Positions 26,603 through 36,447 of a stretch of 64,000 nt of DNA are shown one piece after another (position 1 is the stretch's first letter; each line of letters begins with the position of its first letter). Below the pieces are notes generated by a model that worked only from the letters and a program-made list of their open reading frames with translations, searched no databases and was not told the DNA's origin. A program made the position numbers and the translations under genes. The DNA comes from Fodinibacter sp963707895 (GTDB taxonomy: Bacteria; Actinomycetota; Actinomycetes; Actinomycetales; Dermatophilaceae): contig CAVPRS010000007.1 in the NCBI GenBank assembly GCA_963707895.1, forward strand, positions 62,001 through 126,000, in the 5' to 3' direction.

Positions 26603-27495
26603 ATGACCAGTGCCAGCCCCCGCAGGACCCGATCCCGGCTCTGGCTCGCCCCGGCCTGCGGGCTGGCCGTGCTCCTGGTGGCCGGGTGCGGCGACGGTGG
26701 CGTCACCCTGCCGACGCCCTCCGGGTCGCTCTCGATCCCGTCGATCTCGGTGTCGCGCCCGTCGGCGTCGGCGTCGATCCCGTCCACCGAACCGAGCGTC
26801 ATCGTTCCCGAGTCCCCGACCCCGACGAGCCGTCGACGGAGCCGCCGAACGAGACCCCGACGCCGGACGAGACGACTCCTGAGCCGACCAAGACGCCCAC
26901 CAAGACGAAGACCCCACCTCCGACGAAGTCCGTGGTGGTCACCGAGACGGTGACGCCGACGCAGGAGGCCACGCCCACGCCGACCGAGACGCCCACGGCC
27001 ACCCCGTCGCCGACCGTGAGCGCGGCGGGGGAGCCCGTCGACGCTGAGGACGGCGGCGTTCCGGCCTGGCTCTGGTGGGTGCTTGCGGCCCTGCTCGCAG
27101 GGCTCGCTCTGTGGCTCTTCCTGCGATCCCGTCGAGCCAGCGCCTGGGATGCCGAGCTGGCGCCGGTCGAGGCCGAGGTCGACTGGTTCGGTCGCGAGCT
27201 GCTGCCCCAGCTGCAGCAGACCCGAACCCCTGACGCGCTCGCCGGCGGCTGGCACGTGAGCGCCGCGCGGGTCGAGGCCGCCGAGGACCAGCTCACCGGG
27301 CTCGAGGCCTCGGCGCCCGACCAGACCCGCGCCGCCCGAGCCCGCACCCTGCGCGATGCCGTGCGCACGTCGCGCACCGACGTCGACACGCTCGTCGCGA
27401 ACCGTGACCAGGCGTCGACCCCGGTGGTGCTCGCCGCGGCCACCACCCGCCTGCTGGCGGCCCTCGACCCGCCACCACCGCCGCAGCACCGTTGA
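26603..27495 (+). CDS. Putative lipoprotein with Pro/Thr-rich stalk and membrane helix, one frameshift
   Basis: The first frame starts MTSASPRRTRSRLWLAPA, with a lipobox-like LLVAGC at about residue 30, then Ser/Pro repeats. Near 26815 the frame must change to enter a PTPTETPT-rich stalk (about 100 residues), a helix (VPAWLWWVLAALLAGLALWLF) and a C-terminal helical domain of about 120 residues ending in a Pro run. The same architecture is common in exported actinobacterial proteins anchored at the C-terminus, so the N-terminal segment could be a simple signal peptide rather than a lipoprotein signal. Function unknown. 235 bp without a gene follow. Confidence 0.6.
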
Positions 27496-27679
27496 TGTCG
27501 GCACCGCCGTCGACCCTGGTCTTCGGCACGGCCGCCGAGCTGGGGGTGGCCTGGTGGTCGTCGGCAAGAGGGGCGGGGCGGTTTCCGTGGCCTGCTGCTC
27601 GGCTCCGTGAGCCGACGGGTGCGAGGACGCCGGGTGCGTGGTGCTCGTCGCCCGCTGAGCGACACCCCATTTCGTTCTT

Positions 27680-27707
27680 TTGCAGGGAGGGTCCCACGCG
27701 CTAGGTT
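27680..27707 (+). promoter_or_regulatory. Probable promoter of the MFS-patatin gene
   Basis: TTGCAG (27680-27685), a 16-bp spacer and TAGGTT (27702-27707) precede a GGAGGTG ribosome site and the ATG at 27731. Unlike many genes here, this one has a conventional 5' leader of about 17 nt. Confidence 0.4.
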
Positions 27708-27730
27708 CGTCCAGATCCCCGGAGGTGTGA

Positions 27731-30700
27731 ATGGCAGCAGTCGCGACGACGCGAGTTCCCCCCTCGCGCGTCCTCCTCGTCGCGAGCTTCGGCGCCTTCC
27801 TCGCCTTCCTCGATGCCACCATCGTCAACGTCGCCTTCCCGTCGATCCGGGAGTCGTTCTCCGACACCACGATCGGTGAGCTCTCGTGGGTGCTCAACGC
27901 CTACAACATCGTCTTCGCGGCGTCGCTGATCCTCTGCGGCCGGCTCACCGACATCGTCGGCCGGCGGCGTTCGTTCGTCGCCGGCGTAGCGGTGTTCACC
28001 ATCGCCTCGGCCCTGTGCGGAGTTGCGCCCTCGGTCGAGCTGCTCATCCTCGCTCGCGTGGTCCAGGCGTTCGGCGCCGCGATGCTGGTGCCCGCGTCGC
28101 TCGCCCTGGTGATCGCGGCCTTCCCCGCGGAGCGTCGCGCCCACGCGATCGGCGTGTGGGGCGCCTCCGCCGCAGTGGCGGCCGGCGTCGGGCCACCGAT
28201 CGGCGGCCTGCTCGTCGAGCTGGGCGGCTGGCGCTGGGCGTTCCTCGTCAACCTGCCGTTCGGCCTGGTGGCCGTGTGGGCGGCCCGCCACCAGCTCGTC
28301 GAGAGCCGGGCGCCGGGCCGGCGGATGATGCCCGACCTCGTCGGCGCCGCCCTGCTCGTGGCGTGCCTCGCGCTGCTCAACCTCGGCATCGTCAAGGGTT
28401 CCGACTGGGGGTGGGCCAGCCCGCAGGTGCTCGGCTCGTTCGTCGCCGCCGCCGTGGCGCTGGTCCTGTTCGTGATCAGCTCACGACGCCACCGGCAGCC
28501 GATGCTCGACCCGATGCTGCTGCGTCTACGGTCGTTCGACCTCGGTTCTGCCGCAACCGTGGCCGCGGGCTTCGGGTTCTACGCCTACCTGCTGACGAAC
28601 GTGCTGTGGCTGCAGTACGTCTGGGGCTACGACGTGCTGCGTGCCGGCCTGGCCCTCGTGCCGGGTGCCGTCGTCGCCGCGCTGGTGGCCTCTCGGCTCG
28701 GACCCCTGGCCGAACGGTACGGCTACCGCGTCTTCGTGGTCCCGGGTGCGCTCGTGTGGGCCGCGGCCTACCTCTGGTACCACCAGCGGGTCGGCCTCGA
28801 GCCGGCCTTCTGGACCGAGTGGATGCCGGGGCAGGTGCTCAGCGGCATCGGCGTGGGCGCCACGCTCCCACTTCTCGGCAGCGCGACGCTCGCAGCTGTT
28901 CCCGGCGGCCGGTACGCGACGGCATCCGCGGTCGCGTCGAGCGCGCGCCAGCTCGGCGGGGTGCTCGGCATCGCGATCCTCGTCGTGATCCTCGGTGACC
29001 CCAGCCCCGCCACCGTCGTCGCGTCGTTGCACGAGGGCTGGGTGCTCTCGATCGTCGCGTTCGTCGTCGTCGCCGTGCTGGCGCTCCCGCTCGGTCGCAT
29101 CCGGTCGGCCGTCGAGGACGAGGACGTCGTCGCCGAGCGGCCCCCGGTGGTGCTCCCGCCGAATCCCCCTGCCGACTGGGCGGTCCCGGCGCGGCTGGGC
29201 ACGGACGATGCCGTCGACCTCTCCGACCTGCCACTGTTCTCCGCCCTGCCCGCGGACGCCCTGCGTCGTCTGGAGAGCGCGACCCGTTCGGTCGAGCTGC
29301 CGGCCGGTGCCGTGCTGATGACCCAGGGCGACCCGGCCGGGTCTGCCTTCGCCGTGCGCACGGGGCGCCTCGAGGTCCTCGTCGACGAGACGGTCGTGCG
29401 CGAGCTCGGGCCGGGCCAGGTGCTGGGGGAGCTCGCCCTGCTCACCGGCGAGCCGCGCTCGGCCACGGTGCGCGCCCGTCGCGACACCACCCTGCTGGAG
29501 ATCCCGCGCGAGGCCTTCGACCACGTGCTCGCCGGCGACCCGTCGGCGGCCCGGTTCGTGCTCGGCCAGGTGGCCGAGCGGCTGCGCACCGCCGGCAGCG
29601 GGGGCGTCGCGGCGCCTCCGCCCGAGCGGGTGTCGGTCGTGGCCGTCGTGGGGCTGGGGGCGGGTGAGAGCGCGGCCGACGTCGCCGAGGTCGGTGACCT
29701 CATCGGACGGCGGCTGGGTGGCCACCTGCGCCTCGCGACCCCGGGGGTGGTCGGCCCCGACGGGCTGGCGCGCGCCGAGCGCGACCACGACCGGGTGCTC
29801 CTCGTGGCCGCCTCGACGGTCGACGCGCCCGGCACCGCGTGGCGCGAGTTCTGCCTGCGCCAGGCGGATGCCGTGGTGCTCGTCGCGCGTGCCGGCGTCG
29901 CCGTGCCCGAGCGGGGCCCGTCGCCGGCTCCGGCCCGCAGCCCCGACCTCGTGCTGCTCGGGCGCGAGCCCCACGTCGGACGAGCGGGTGGCGTGGGTCG
30001 CGGTCACCGACGCCTGGCAGCTCACCGTCGTCGACGGCGACCTCGCGGCCGGGCTGCGTCCCGTTGCCGACCGGCTGGCCGGCCGGGCGCTCGGGCTGGT
30101 GCTGGCCGGCGGCGGGGCACGGGCGTTCGCCCACGTCGGCGTGCTGCGCGAGCTCGAGGACGCCGGCCTGCACGTCGACCGCGTCGCGGGTACGAGTGTC
30201 GGGGCGATCATCGCCGCCCTGCACGCCACCGGGATGGACGGCGAGACCCTGGAGGAGGTCTGCTACTCGGAGTTCGTGCGACGCCGCCCGTTCAGCGACT
30301 ACCACCTCTCAGGCCGCTCGTTGGCCCGCGGTCACCGGGTTCGCGGTGCGATGGAGCGCCGCTACGGCCCGGACTCGGTGCTCGAGGGCCTGCCGCGCCA
30401 GCTGTCGGTCGTCAGCGTCGACCTGGTGAGCCGCACCCGGCAGGTGCACCGGCGCGGCCGCCTCGTCGACGCCACTCTCGCCTCGGCACGTCTGCCGGTT
30501 CTGTTCGCGCCGATCGCCCTCGACGACGGACGCCTGCTCGTCGACGGTGGTGTGCTCGACAACCTGCCCACCGACCTGCTCGTCGAGCGCGACGAAGGCC
30601 CGGTCGTGGCCGTCACGATCGGCTCGGGCGGCGACGGCCCGCGACGCCCGGGTCGGCCCCGGGTTCCCGGGCTGGCCGACACCCTGATGCGCACGATGAT

Positions 30701-31013
30701 GATCGGCAGCGGGGGAGCCGGCGACGCCGCCCGCGCCCGCGGCGCCTGGCTCCTGGGGCCGTCGTCGATGGGCGTCGGGCTGCTGGAGTTCCACCAGCTC
30801 GACCGGATGATCCAGTCGGGTCGCGCTGCGGCACGAGCGCTGCTCGAGCAGGCGTCAGGAGACCTGGGGCAGGTGGGCGACCAGCGGAACGCCTCCGAGG
30901 CCGAGCCGGCGCTCGGGGCCGTGACGCAGCCCGATGCGGAACCGCTGCTGACCGCTCAGTCGCCGAACGGCCATCCCTCGACCATGCCCGGCGGGCGGCC
31001 CGGCTCGATGTAG
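27731..31013 (+). CDS. MFS transporter + cyclic-nucleotide-binding + patatin phospholipase fusion, one frameshift
   Basis: About 1,094 residues. Residues 1-465 form a DHA2-type MFS permease (LDATIVNVAFPSI; GRLTDIVGRR; GVGPPIGGLL then GGWRWAFLVNLPFG). Residues about 497-605 are a cNMP-binding domain in the same frame, with the phosphate cassette GELALLTGEPRSATV carrying the expected Glu and Arg. After one extra C in a CCCC run near 29975, a patatin domain follows: oxyanion GGGARA, nucleophile Ser in GTSVG (about 820) and catalytic Asp in DGG (about 938). M. tuberculosis Rv3239c and Rv3728 have, to my knowledge, the same three-part build and length, so a single protein is likely. It may couple lipid transport with cAMP-gated deacylation. 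Confidence 0.8.
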
Positions 31014-31757
31014 TGCTCGTGGCCGAAGAAGGCCGCGAACACGTCGGGCGGCATCGCGAGCATCATGCCGACGTCGGTGGTCTGGCTGCGGTGCGCCTCG
31101 AGCGAGGACCGTCGTCGCTCGAGCCACGGGGAGACGTCGACCCGCCACGAGATGGCCGACTCGGGCTCGCCGAGCGGGTTGCCGTCGTCCATCGGCCGGT
31201 CGGGGTCCCACTCCTCGGTCCCCTCGACGCCGGCGGCCTTCGCCGCCTCGCCGAAGCGGCGCATGGCGTCGCGGTTCATCGTCGACTCGAGCAGCCGGCG
31301 GGCGCCGCGCAGCGAGGTCGGCGCCCGCGTGCAGCACCCGGTGCACCTGTACGTGGTCGGGGTGGCCGTAGCCGCCGTGCCAGTCGTAGCCGACGGCGAC
31401 GTCGGCGTCCTCCTCGTCGAGGACCGCCGCGAAGCGCGCCCCGGCCTCGTCGACGGTGGCGGCGGCGAAGGCGCCCTCGTGCGAGTTCTGGTCCCAGCCG
31501 GTCATCCCCGAGTCGGCGTACCCCAGCCACACGACCCGGTGCAGCCCGATCGCGGCAGCCGACGCCTCGGCCTCGGCGCGGCGCCGGTCGACCACGGTCT
31601 CGCTCTCGCGAGGTCGTCGGGTGACCTCTCCGTGGTCACCGTGGGTGGCGAAGACGACCACCACCCGGTGGCCGTCGTCGACGGCGCGGGCCATCGACCC
31701 CGAGGTCTGTGAGGCCTCGTCGTCGGGGTGGGCGTGGAGGAAGACGATCGTCGACAT
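30956..31757 (-). CDS. PIG-L / LmbE family zinc deacetylase, one frameshift
   Basis: About 266 residues. N-terminal zinc motif HAHPDDEA right after the start, and GYDWHGGYGHPDHVQVHRV supplying the second His. PIG-L enzymes remove N-acetyl groups from amino sugars; this is a paralogue of mshB at 49.7 kb but closer to generic family members than to Mca. A frameshift near 31310 separates the catalytic half from the C-terminal half (ESTMNRDAMRRFGEAAKAAG, ending MVEGWPFGD). CATGAT 6 nt before the ATG could be a leaderless -10. Its 3' end overlaps the convergent patatin gene by 58 bp. Confidence 0.78.
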
Positions 31758-31890
31758 CCGCCCATCATGCCGAGGCGCACCGACGGGCCGCGAACCGTCC
31801 GACTCGCAAAGCCCGCACGGGCCCTCGCGAAGTCCCTACGGTGTTCGGTGCCCGGTCACCACCGCGCGCCGGGGGCACAAGGAGGTTTCC

Positions 31891-32235
31891 ATGAGCACAG
31901 CCGACACCGTCGAACCCGATCGCCCGGAGGCGGTCGACCACGACACCGTCCCACCAGCCCGGACCGGCCTTCTCGTGCTTGCCGGGGTGCTCCTCGCGCT
32001 CCCGGTGATCGCCCTGATGTGGGTGAGCAGCTACAGCCGCGACGAACCGCGGCTGGGCGGCTTCCCGTTCTTCATCTGGTACCAGTTCCTGTGGGTGTTC
32101 CTCACCTCGGCGCTCACCTACACGGCCTACCGCATCGTGCTCGTCGCGCGGCCGCACCGGCCGATGGACGACCTCGGCCGGGGTACCGAGTGGGCCTCCG
32201 GCGAGACGGACGACACCAAGGGGGAGCGGGCATGA
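31891..32235 (+). CDS. DUF3311 small membrane subunit paired with a sodium:solute symporter
   Basis: 114 residues with two membrane helices (GLLVLAGVLLALPVIALMWV and FFIWYQFLWVFLTSALTYTAYRIV). DUF3311 proteins are encoded directly upstream of MctP-type symporters and probably assist them. Strong AAGGAGG site before the ATG; the stop overlaps the next ATG (ATGA). TACGGT at 31837-31842 is a possible -10. Confidence 0.85.
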   Translation: MSTADTVEPDRPEAVDHDTVPPARTGLLVLAGVLLALPVIALMWVSSYSRDEPRLGGFPFFIWYQFLWVFLTSALTYTAYRIVLVARPHRPMDDLGRGTEWASGETDDTKGERA

Positions 32236-33882
32236 ACAACATCAACGGAGTCGCCCTCGCGGTGCTCATCGTGCTGTTCGCGGCTGTCACCGTGATGGGC
32301 TTCTGGGCCTCCCGGTGGCGCCGCCCGACGAGCATGGAGTCGCTCGACGAGTGGGGCCTCGGAGGCCGCTCGTTCGGCACCTGGATCACCTGGTTCCTGC
32401 TCGGCGGTGACCTCTACACGGCCTACACGTTCATCGCGGTGCCGGCGGCGATGTGGGCGGCCGGCTCGGTGTCGGGGTTCTTCGCCGTTCCCTACACGAT
32501 CGTGCTCTACCCGATCATCTTCATCTTCATGGGTCGGATGTGGTCGGTCAGCCACCGGCACGGCTACGTCACCACGGCCGACTTCGTGCGCGGCCGGTTC
32601 GGCTCGCGCGGCCTCTCGCTCGCGGTGGCCGTCACGGGCTTCATCGCGACCATGCCGTACATCGCGCTGCAGCTGGTCGGCATCCAGGCGGTGCTCGAGG
32701 TCGTCGGCCTCGGCGGCGGCGACAGCGTCATCGCCCAGGACCTCCCGCTGTTCATCGCGTTCGCGCTGCTCGCGGCCTACACCTACTCCGGCGGCCTGCG
32801 GGCGCCGGCGGTCATCGCGTTCGTCAAGGACGCCCTGATCTACCTCGTGATCATCGTGGCGATCATCTACCTGCCGACGAAGTTCGGCGGCTGGGAGCAC
32901 ATCTTCGGCGCCGCGCAGGACGAAGATGGCGAAGCCGAACCCGGTGGACGGCAAGCCGAACGGCGTCTTCATCCCCGGTGGGGCCCAGTACTGGGCCTAC
33001 GCCACCCTCGGCCTCGGGTCGGCCCTGGCGCTGTTCATGTACCCGCACTCGATCACCGCCAGCCTGTCGGCGTCGACGCGCAACACGGTGCGCCGCAACG
33101 CCGCGATCCTGCCGGCCTACAGCTTCGTGCTCGGCCTGCTCGCGCTGCTCGGCTGGGTGGCGATCGCGGCCGGTACGAAGCCGATCGGGGCCAACGGCAA
33201 GCCGAACGCGCAGCTGGTCATCCCGCAGCTGTTCGAGGACTCGTTCCCGTCGTGGTTCGCCGGCGTGGCGTTCGCGGCGATCGCGATCGGGGCGCTCGTC
33301 CCCGCGGCGATCATGTCGATCGCGGCGGCGAACACGTTCACCCGCAACATCTACAAGGAGTGGCTCAAGCCCGACGCCACGATCGAGCAGGAGGCCAAGG
33401 TCTCCAAGCTGGCCTCGCTGGTGGTCAAGCTGTTCGCGCTGGTCTTCGTGCTGCTGCTCGACAAGCAGAACGCGATCAACTTCCAGCTGCTCGGCGGCAT
33501 CTGGATCCTGCAGACCCTCCCGGCCATCGTGCTCGGCCTCTACACCCGCTGGCTGCACCGGTGGGCGCTGCTCGCCGGCTGGGCCGTCGGCATGGTCTAC
33601 GGCACCTGGCAGGCGTGGAACGTCGCCAACCCGAGGGCGGGCGTCGACCACTTCGGCGGCTCGCTCGCGCAGATGCCGATCATCGGCCAGCTGGGGTACA
33701 TCGCTCTCACCGCGTTCGTCCTCAACCTGGTCGTCGCCGTCGTGCTCACCTTCGTGCTGCGCGCCTTCAAGGCGCCCGACGGCGAGGACGAGACGATCCG
33801 CGGCGACTACTTCGCCGACTCCGGTGACCCGCGGGTCGAGAAGGTGAAGCAGCCCCTGCACCAGGAGGCCCCGAGCGTCTGA
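32232..33882 (+). CDS. Sodium:solute symporter (monocarboxylate permease MctP-like), one frameshift
   Basis: About 549 residues with 13 or so membrane helices. SSS-family features: GGRSFGTWITWFLLGGDLYTAYTF near the N-terminus, TADFVRGRFGSRGLSL, YTYSGGLRAPAVIAFVKD, and GALVPAAIMSIAAANTFTRNI. Coupled to DUF3311, as in MctP pairs that import pyruvate, lactate or similar acids with sodium. The frame breaks near 32920 in a loop (after EHIFGAAQ) and resumes at MAKPNPVDGK; no helix is lost, so an extra base is the likely reason. A strong hairpin follows. Confidence 0.85.
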
Positions 33883-33890
33883 GCCCGGAT

Positions 33891-33933
33891 GCGGATGCCG
33901 TGCCGCCCGCCCCGTCGGCGGCACGGCATCCGC
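33891..33933 (+). terminator. Hairpin terminator after the symporter
   Basis: GCGGATGCCGTGCCGCC and GGCGGCACGGCATCCGC form a perfect 17-bp stem with a 9-nt loop, starting 8 bp after the symporter stop codon. No U-tract follows, which is usual for high-GC actinobacteria. Confidence 0.65.
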
Positions 33934-33977
33934 CCGGCGGTTTCGGGGCGCCGGGTCGCGCACGGCAGGATGGACGC

Positions 33978-36122
33978 ATGGTCCCCGTCGCACCGCCGCC
34001 CCGGCTCGCCGAGCTCGCTCTCGCCCACGGCGTCGCGACGGAGTACTGGGACTGGCAGGGTCGCCACGTGACGGTGTCGGCCGCCACGATCCGGTCGGTG
34101 CTGACCGCCCTGGGAGTCGAGGCCGAGGGTGACGAGGCGGTCGAACGAGGGCTGGCCGACGTCGAGCTCGCCTCGTGGCGGCGCACGCTTCCGGCCACCG
34201 TGGTCGCCCGTGAGGGGTGGACTCCGTGGGTGCACGCCCACGTGGCGGCGGGCACCGGCATCCGCCTCGATGTCGTGCTCGAGGACGGCTCCGTTCGCGA
34301 GGTGCCGCAGGTCGACCGGTGGGTCGACGACCGCGACATCGACGGGCAGCCGGTGGGGGAGGCCACCTTCGAGGTGCCCGGCGACCTGCCCGTGGGGTGG
34401 CACCGGCTGGTCGCCCACCTCGACGTGCCGGCCGTCGACCCGCGCACCGTCGAGGCCACCCTCGTCGTGACCCCCCAGCGCCTCGAGCTGCCGGCGGCCG
34501 TGGCCGAGGGCCGCGTCATCGGCCTGATGGCTCAGCTCTACCAGGTGCGCTCGGCCGAGTCGTGGGGCGTCGGAGACCTCGGCGACCTCGCCGACCTGGC
34601 CACCTGGGCCGCGGCCGCGCACGACGCCGACTTCGTGCTGATCAACCCGCTGCATGCCGCCGAGCCCGTCGCGCCCATGGAGCCGTCGCCCTACCTGCCG
34701 ACCACCCGGCGGTTCGTGAACCCCCTGTACCTGCGGGTCGAGGACGTACCCGAGCTCGCGCGGCTCGACCACGCGGCCTACCGCCGGGTCGGGACGCTCG
34801 CCGCCGGGGCCAAGGCGCTCAACCGGGTCGACCGGATCGACCGTGACGCCGCATGGACCGCCAAGAAGGAGGCCCTGCGGCTGGTGTTCGGCGTGGGCCT
34901 GACCGGGCGGCGCGAGCACTCGTTCGTCGACTTCTGCGACCGTGAGGGCGACGGCCTCACCACCTACGCCACGTGGTGCGCCCTCGTCGAGGAGCACGGT
35001 CCGATGTGGTCCGAGTGGCCCAGCGAGCTGCAGGACCCGTCGAGCGCGGCCGTGTCCACCTTCCGCGAGCGCCACGCGGCCGAGGTCGACTTCCACCGCT
35101 GGCTGCAGTGGCTGCTCGAGCAGCAGCTCGCCGCCGCCCAGCAGGACGCGCGGGCCGCCGGGATGCCGCTCGGCATCGTGCACGACCTCGCCGTGGGCGT
35201 GCACCCGCACGGGGCCGACGCCTGGGGGCTGGGAGACGCCCTGGCCCGCGGAGTCACCGTCGGCGCCCCGCCCGACCAGTTCAACCAGCTCGGCCAGGAC
35301 TGGAGCCAGCCACCGTGGCGACCCGACCGGCTCGCCGAGCTCGGCTACGGCCCGTTCCGCGACATGGTGCGCAGCGTGCTGCGCGACTCGGGCGGCATCC
35401 GGGTCGACCACATCATCGGGCTGTTCCGGCTCTGGTGGATCCCGACCGGTGGCACCCCGGCCGACGGCACCTACGTGCACTACGACCACGAGGCGCTGCT
35501 CGGCATCCTCGTGCTCGAGGCTCAGCGCGCCGGGGCCGTCGTGATCGGTGAGGACCTCGGCGTGGTGGCCCCGCACGTTCGCGACTACATGACCGAGCGC
35601 GGGCTGGTCGGCACCTCGATCCTGTGGTTCGAGTGGGAGGAGGACCGGCCCAAGCCACCCGAGCACTACCGCGACCTGTGCCTGTCGACCGTCACCACCC
35701 ACGACCTGCCGCCGTCGGCGGGCTACCTGTCCCTCGAGCACGTCGCCATCCGGGAGCAGCTCGGGCTGCTGACCCGCCCGGTCGAGGAGGAGCGGGCCCA
35801 CGAGGAGGCGTCGATCGCGCGGCTGCGCGACGCCTGCATCGCGCGCGGACTGCTCCAGCCGGGGGCGGGCATCGACGCCGTGGTCGAGGCACTGCACCGG
35901 TGGATGGCGCTCACCCCGAGCCGGATGCTCGCAGTGGCCCTGGCCGACGTCGTCGGTGACCACCGGGCGATCAACCAGCCGGGCACCAACGACGAGTACC
36001 CGAACTGGCGGATCCCCCTGGCCGGGCCCGACGGTCGCCCGGTGTCGCTCGACGACGTCCGCGACGCCGACCTCGCGCCGGTGCTCTTCGCGGCACTGCG
36101 GGGTGAGCCCACCCCCGGCTGA
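33978..36122 (+). CDS. malQ: 4-alpha-glucanotransferase (GH77, amylomaltase)
   Basis: Transfers maltooligosaccharyl units during maltodextrin/glycogen metabolism in the cytoplasm. 714 residues, the length of actinobacterial MalQ with an extra N-terminal domain of about 150 residues. Motifs: QLYQVRSAESWGVGDLGDL, MEPSPYLPTTRRFVNPLYL, the nucleophile Asp in GGIRVDHIIGL, the acid/base Glu in VVIGEDLGVV and the third carboxylate in STVTTHDLPP. The ATG at 33978 was chosen because homology starts there and CAGGAT stands 6 nt upstream, a likely leaderless -10. Stands alone, downstream of a terminator. Confidence 0.92.
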   Translation: MVPVAPPPRLAELALAHGVATEYWDWQGRHVTVSAATIRSVLTALGVEAEGDEAVERGLADVELASWRRTLPATVVAREGWTPWVHAHVAAGTGIRLDVVLEDGSVREVPQVDRWVDDRDIDGQPVGEATFEVPGDLPVGWHRLVAHLDVPAVDPRTVEATLVVTPQRLELPAAVAEGRVIGLMAQLYQVRSAESWGVGDLGDLADLATWAAAAHDADFVLINPLHAAEPVAPMEPSPYLPTTRRFVNPLYLRVEDVPELARLDHAAYRRVGTLAAGAKALNRVDRIDRDAAWTAKKEALRLVFGVGLTGRREHSFVDFCDREGDGLTTYATWCALVEEHGPMWSEWPSELQDPSSAAVSTFRERHAAEVDFHRWLQWLLEQQLAAAQQDARAAGMPLGIVHDLAVGVHPHGADAWGLGDALARGVTVGAPPDQFNQLGQDWSQPPWRPDRLAELGYGPFRDMVRSVLRDSGGIRVDHIIGLFRLWWIPTGGTPADGTYVHYDHEALLGILVLEAQRAGAVVIGEDLGVVAPHVRDYMTERGLVGTSILWFEWEEDRPKPPEHYRDLCLSTVTTHDLPPSAGYLSLEHVAIREQLGLLTRPVEEERAHEEASIARLRDACIARGLLQPGAGIDAVVEALHRWMALTPSRMLAVALADVVGDHRAINQPGTNDEYPNWRIPLAGPDGRPVSLDDVRDADLAPVLFAALRGEPTPG

Positions 36123-36212
36123 ACCTCGCTGGGTGCGCCTCCGCCTGGGGGCGCGCAAGGGCTCTCGCTCCGCGCGAGGTTCTCCGCCTCGGCTACCGCC
36201 TGGTAGGCGCTG

Positions 36213-36250
36213 CGATCGGTGCATCCACCACGGGGTGGACGACGTCGGGT
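36213..36250. repeat. REP-like palindrome, unit A (38 bp)
   Basis: Begins CGATCGGTGCATCCACC and ends GGTGGACGACGTCGGGT. TCCACC/GGTGGA form the stem with an ACGG loop, followed by the ACGACGTCGGGT tail. One base differs from unit F at 37695-37732. A related CTACCGCCTGGTAG palindrome lies just upstream (36193-36206). Confidence 0.7.
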
Positions 36251-36287
36251 CGCGACGTTCCTTGCGCGCCGATGGACCCGACCTCGC

Positions 36288-36333
36288 CTACCGCCTGGTA
36301 GGTGCACCGAATGCTTCAGCTACCAGGTGGTAG
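36288..36333. repeat. REP-like long hairpin, unit B
   Basis: CTACCGCCTGGTAGGTG pairs imperfectly (14 of 17) with sequence ending CTACCAGGTGGTAG, around a CACCGAATG loop, then GCCGACGCCGGGT. Closely related to unit E at 37579-37624. The 325-bp gap 36123-36447 contains only these repeats and the promoter region of the next gene. Confidence 0.65.
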
Positions 36334-36447
36334 CCGACGCCGGGTGCCCGGAGCGTCGTCATCCACAGGATGAGGCAGCGGTGCCGGATGTCCACAGGCT
36401 CGAGGCGCACGACATCCCACGACGCCGGACGGCTGCAGGCTGGGTGG

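Noticed and set aside
25726..27897. 723-codon minus-strand open frame
   Set aside because: It runs across the spermidine synthase-like and lipoprotein genes and intergenic DNA with low-complexity Arg/Gly/Pro sequence; a GC shadow.
30956..31757. Assignment of the PIG-L deacetylase as mycothiol conjugate amidase (mca)
   Set aside because: The zinc motif fits the superfamily, but the rest of the sequence does not resemble Mca; kept as a generic PIG-L enzyme.
31890..33827. Long plus-strand frame (699 codons from 31728) over the DUF3311/symporter genes
   Set aside because: Its N-terminal half is out of frame with DUF3311, and it only coincides with the true symporter frame before the break at about 32920; the DUF3311 and symporter starts are better supported.
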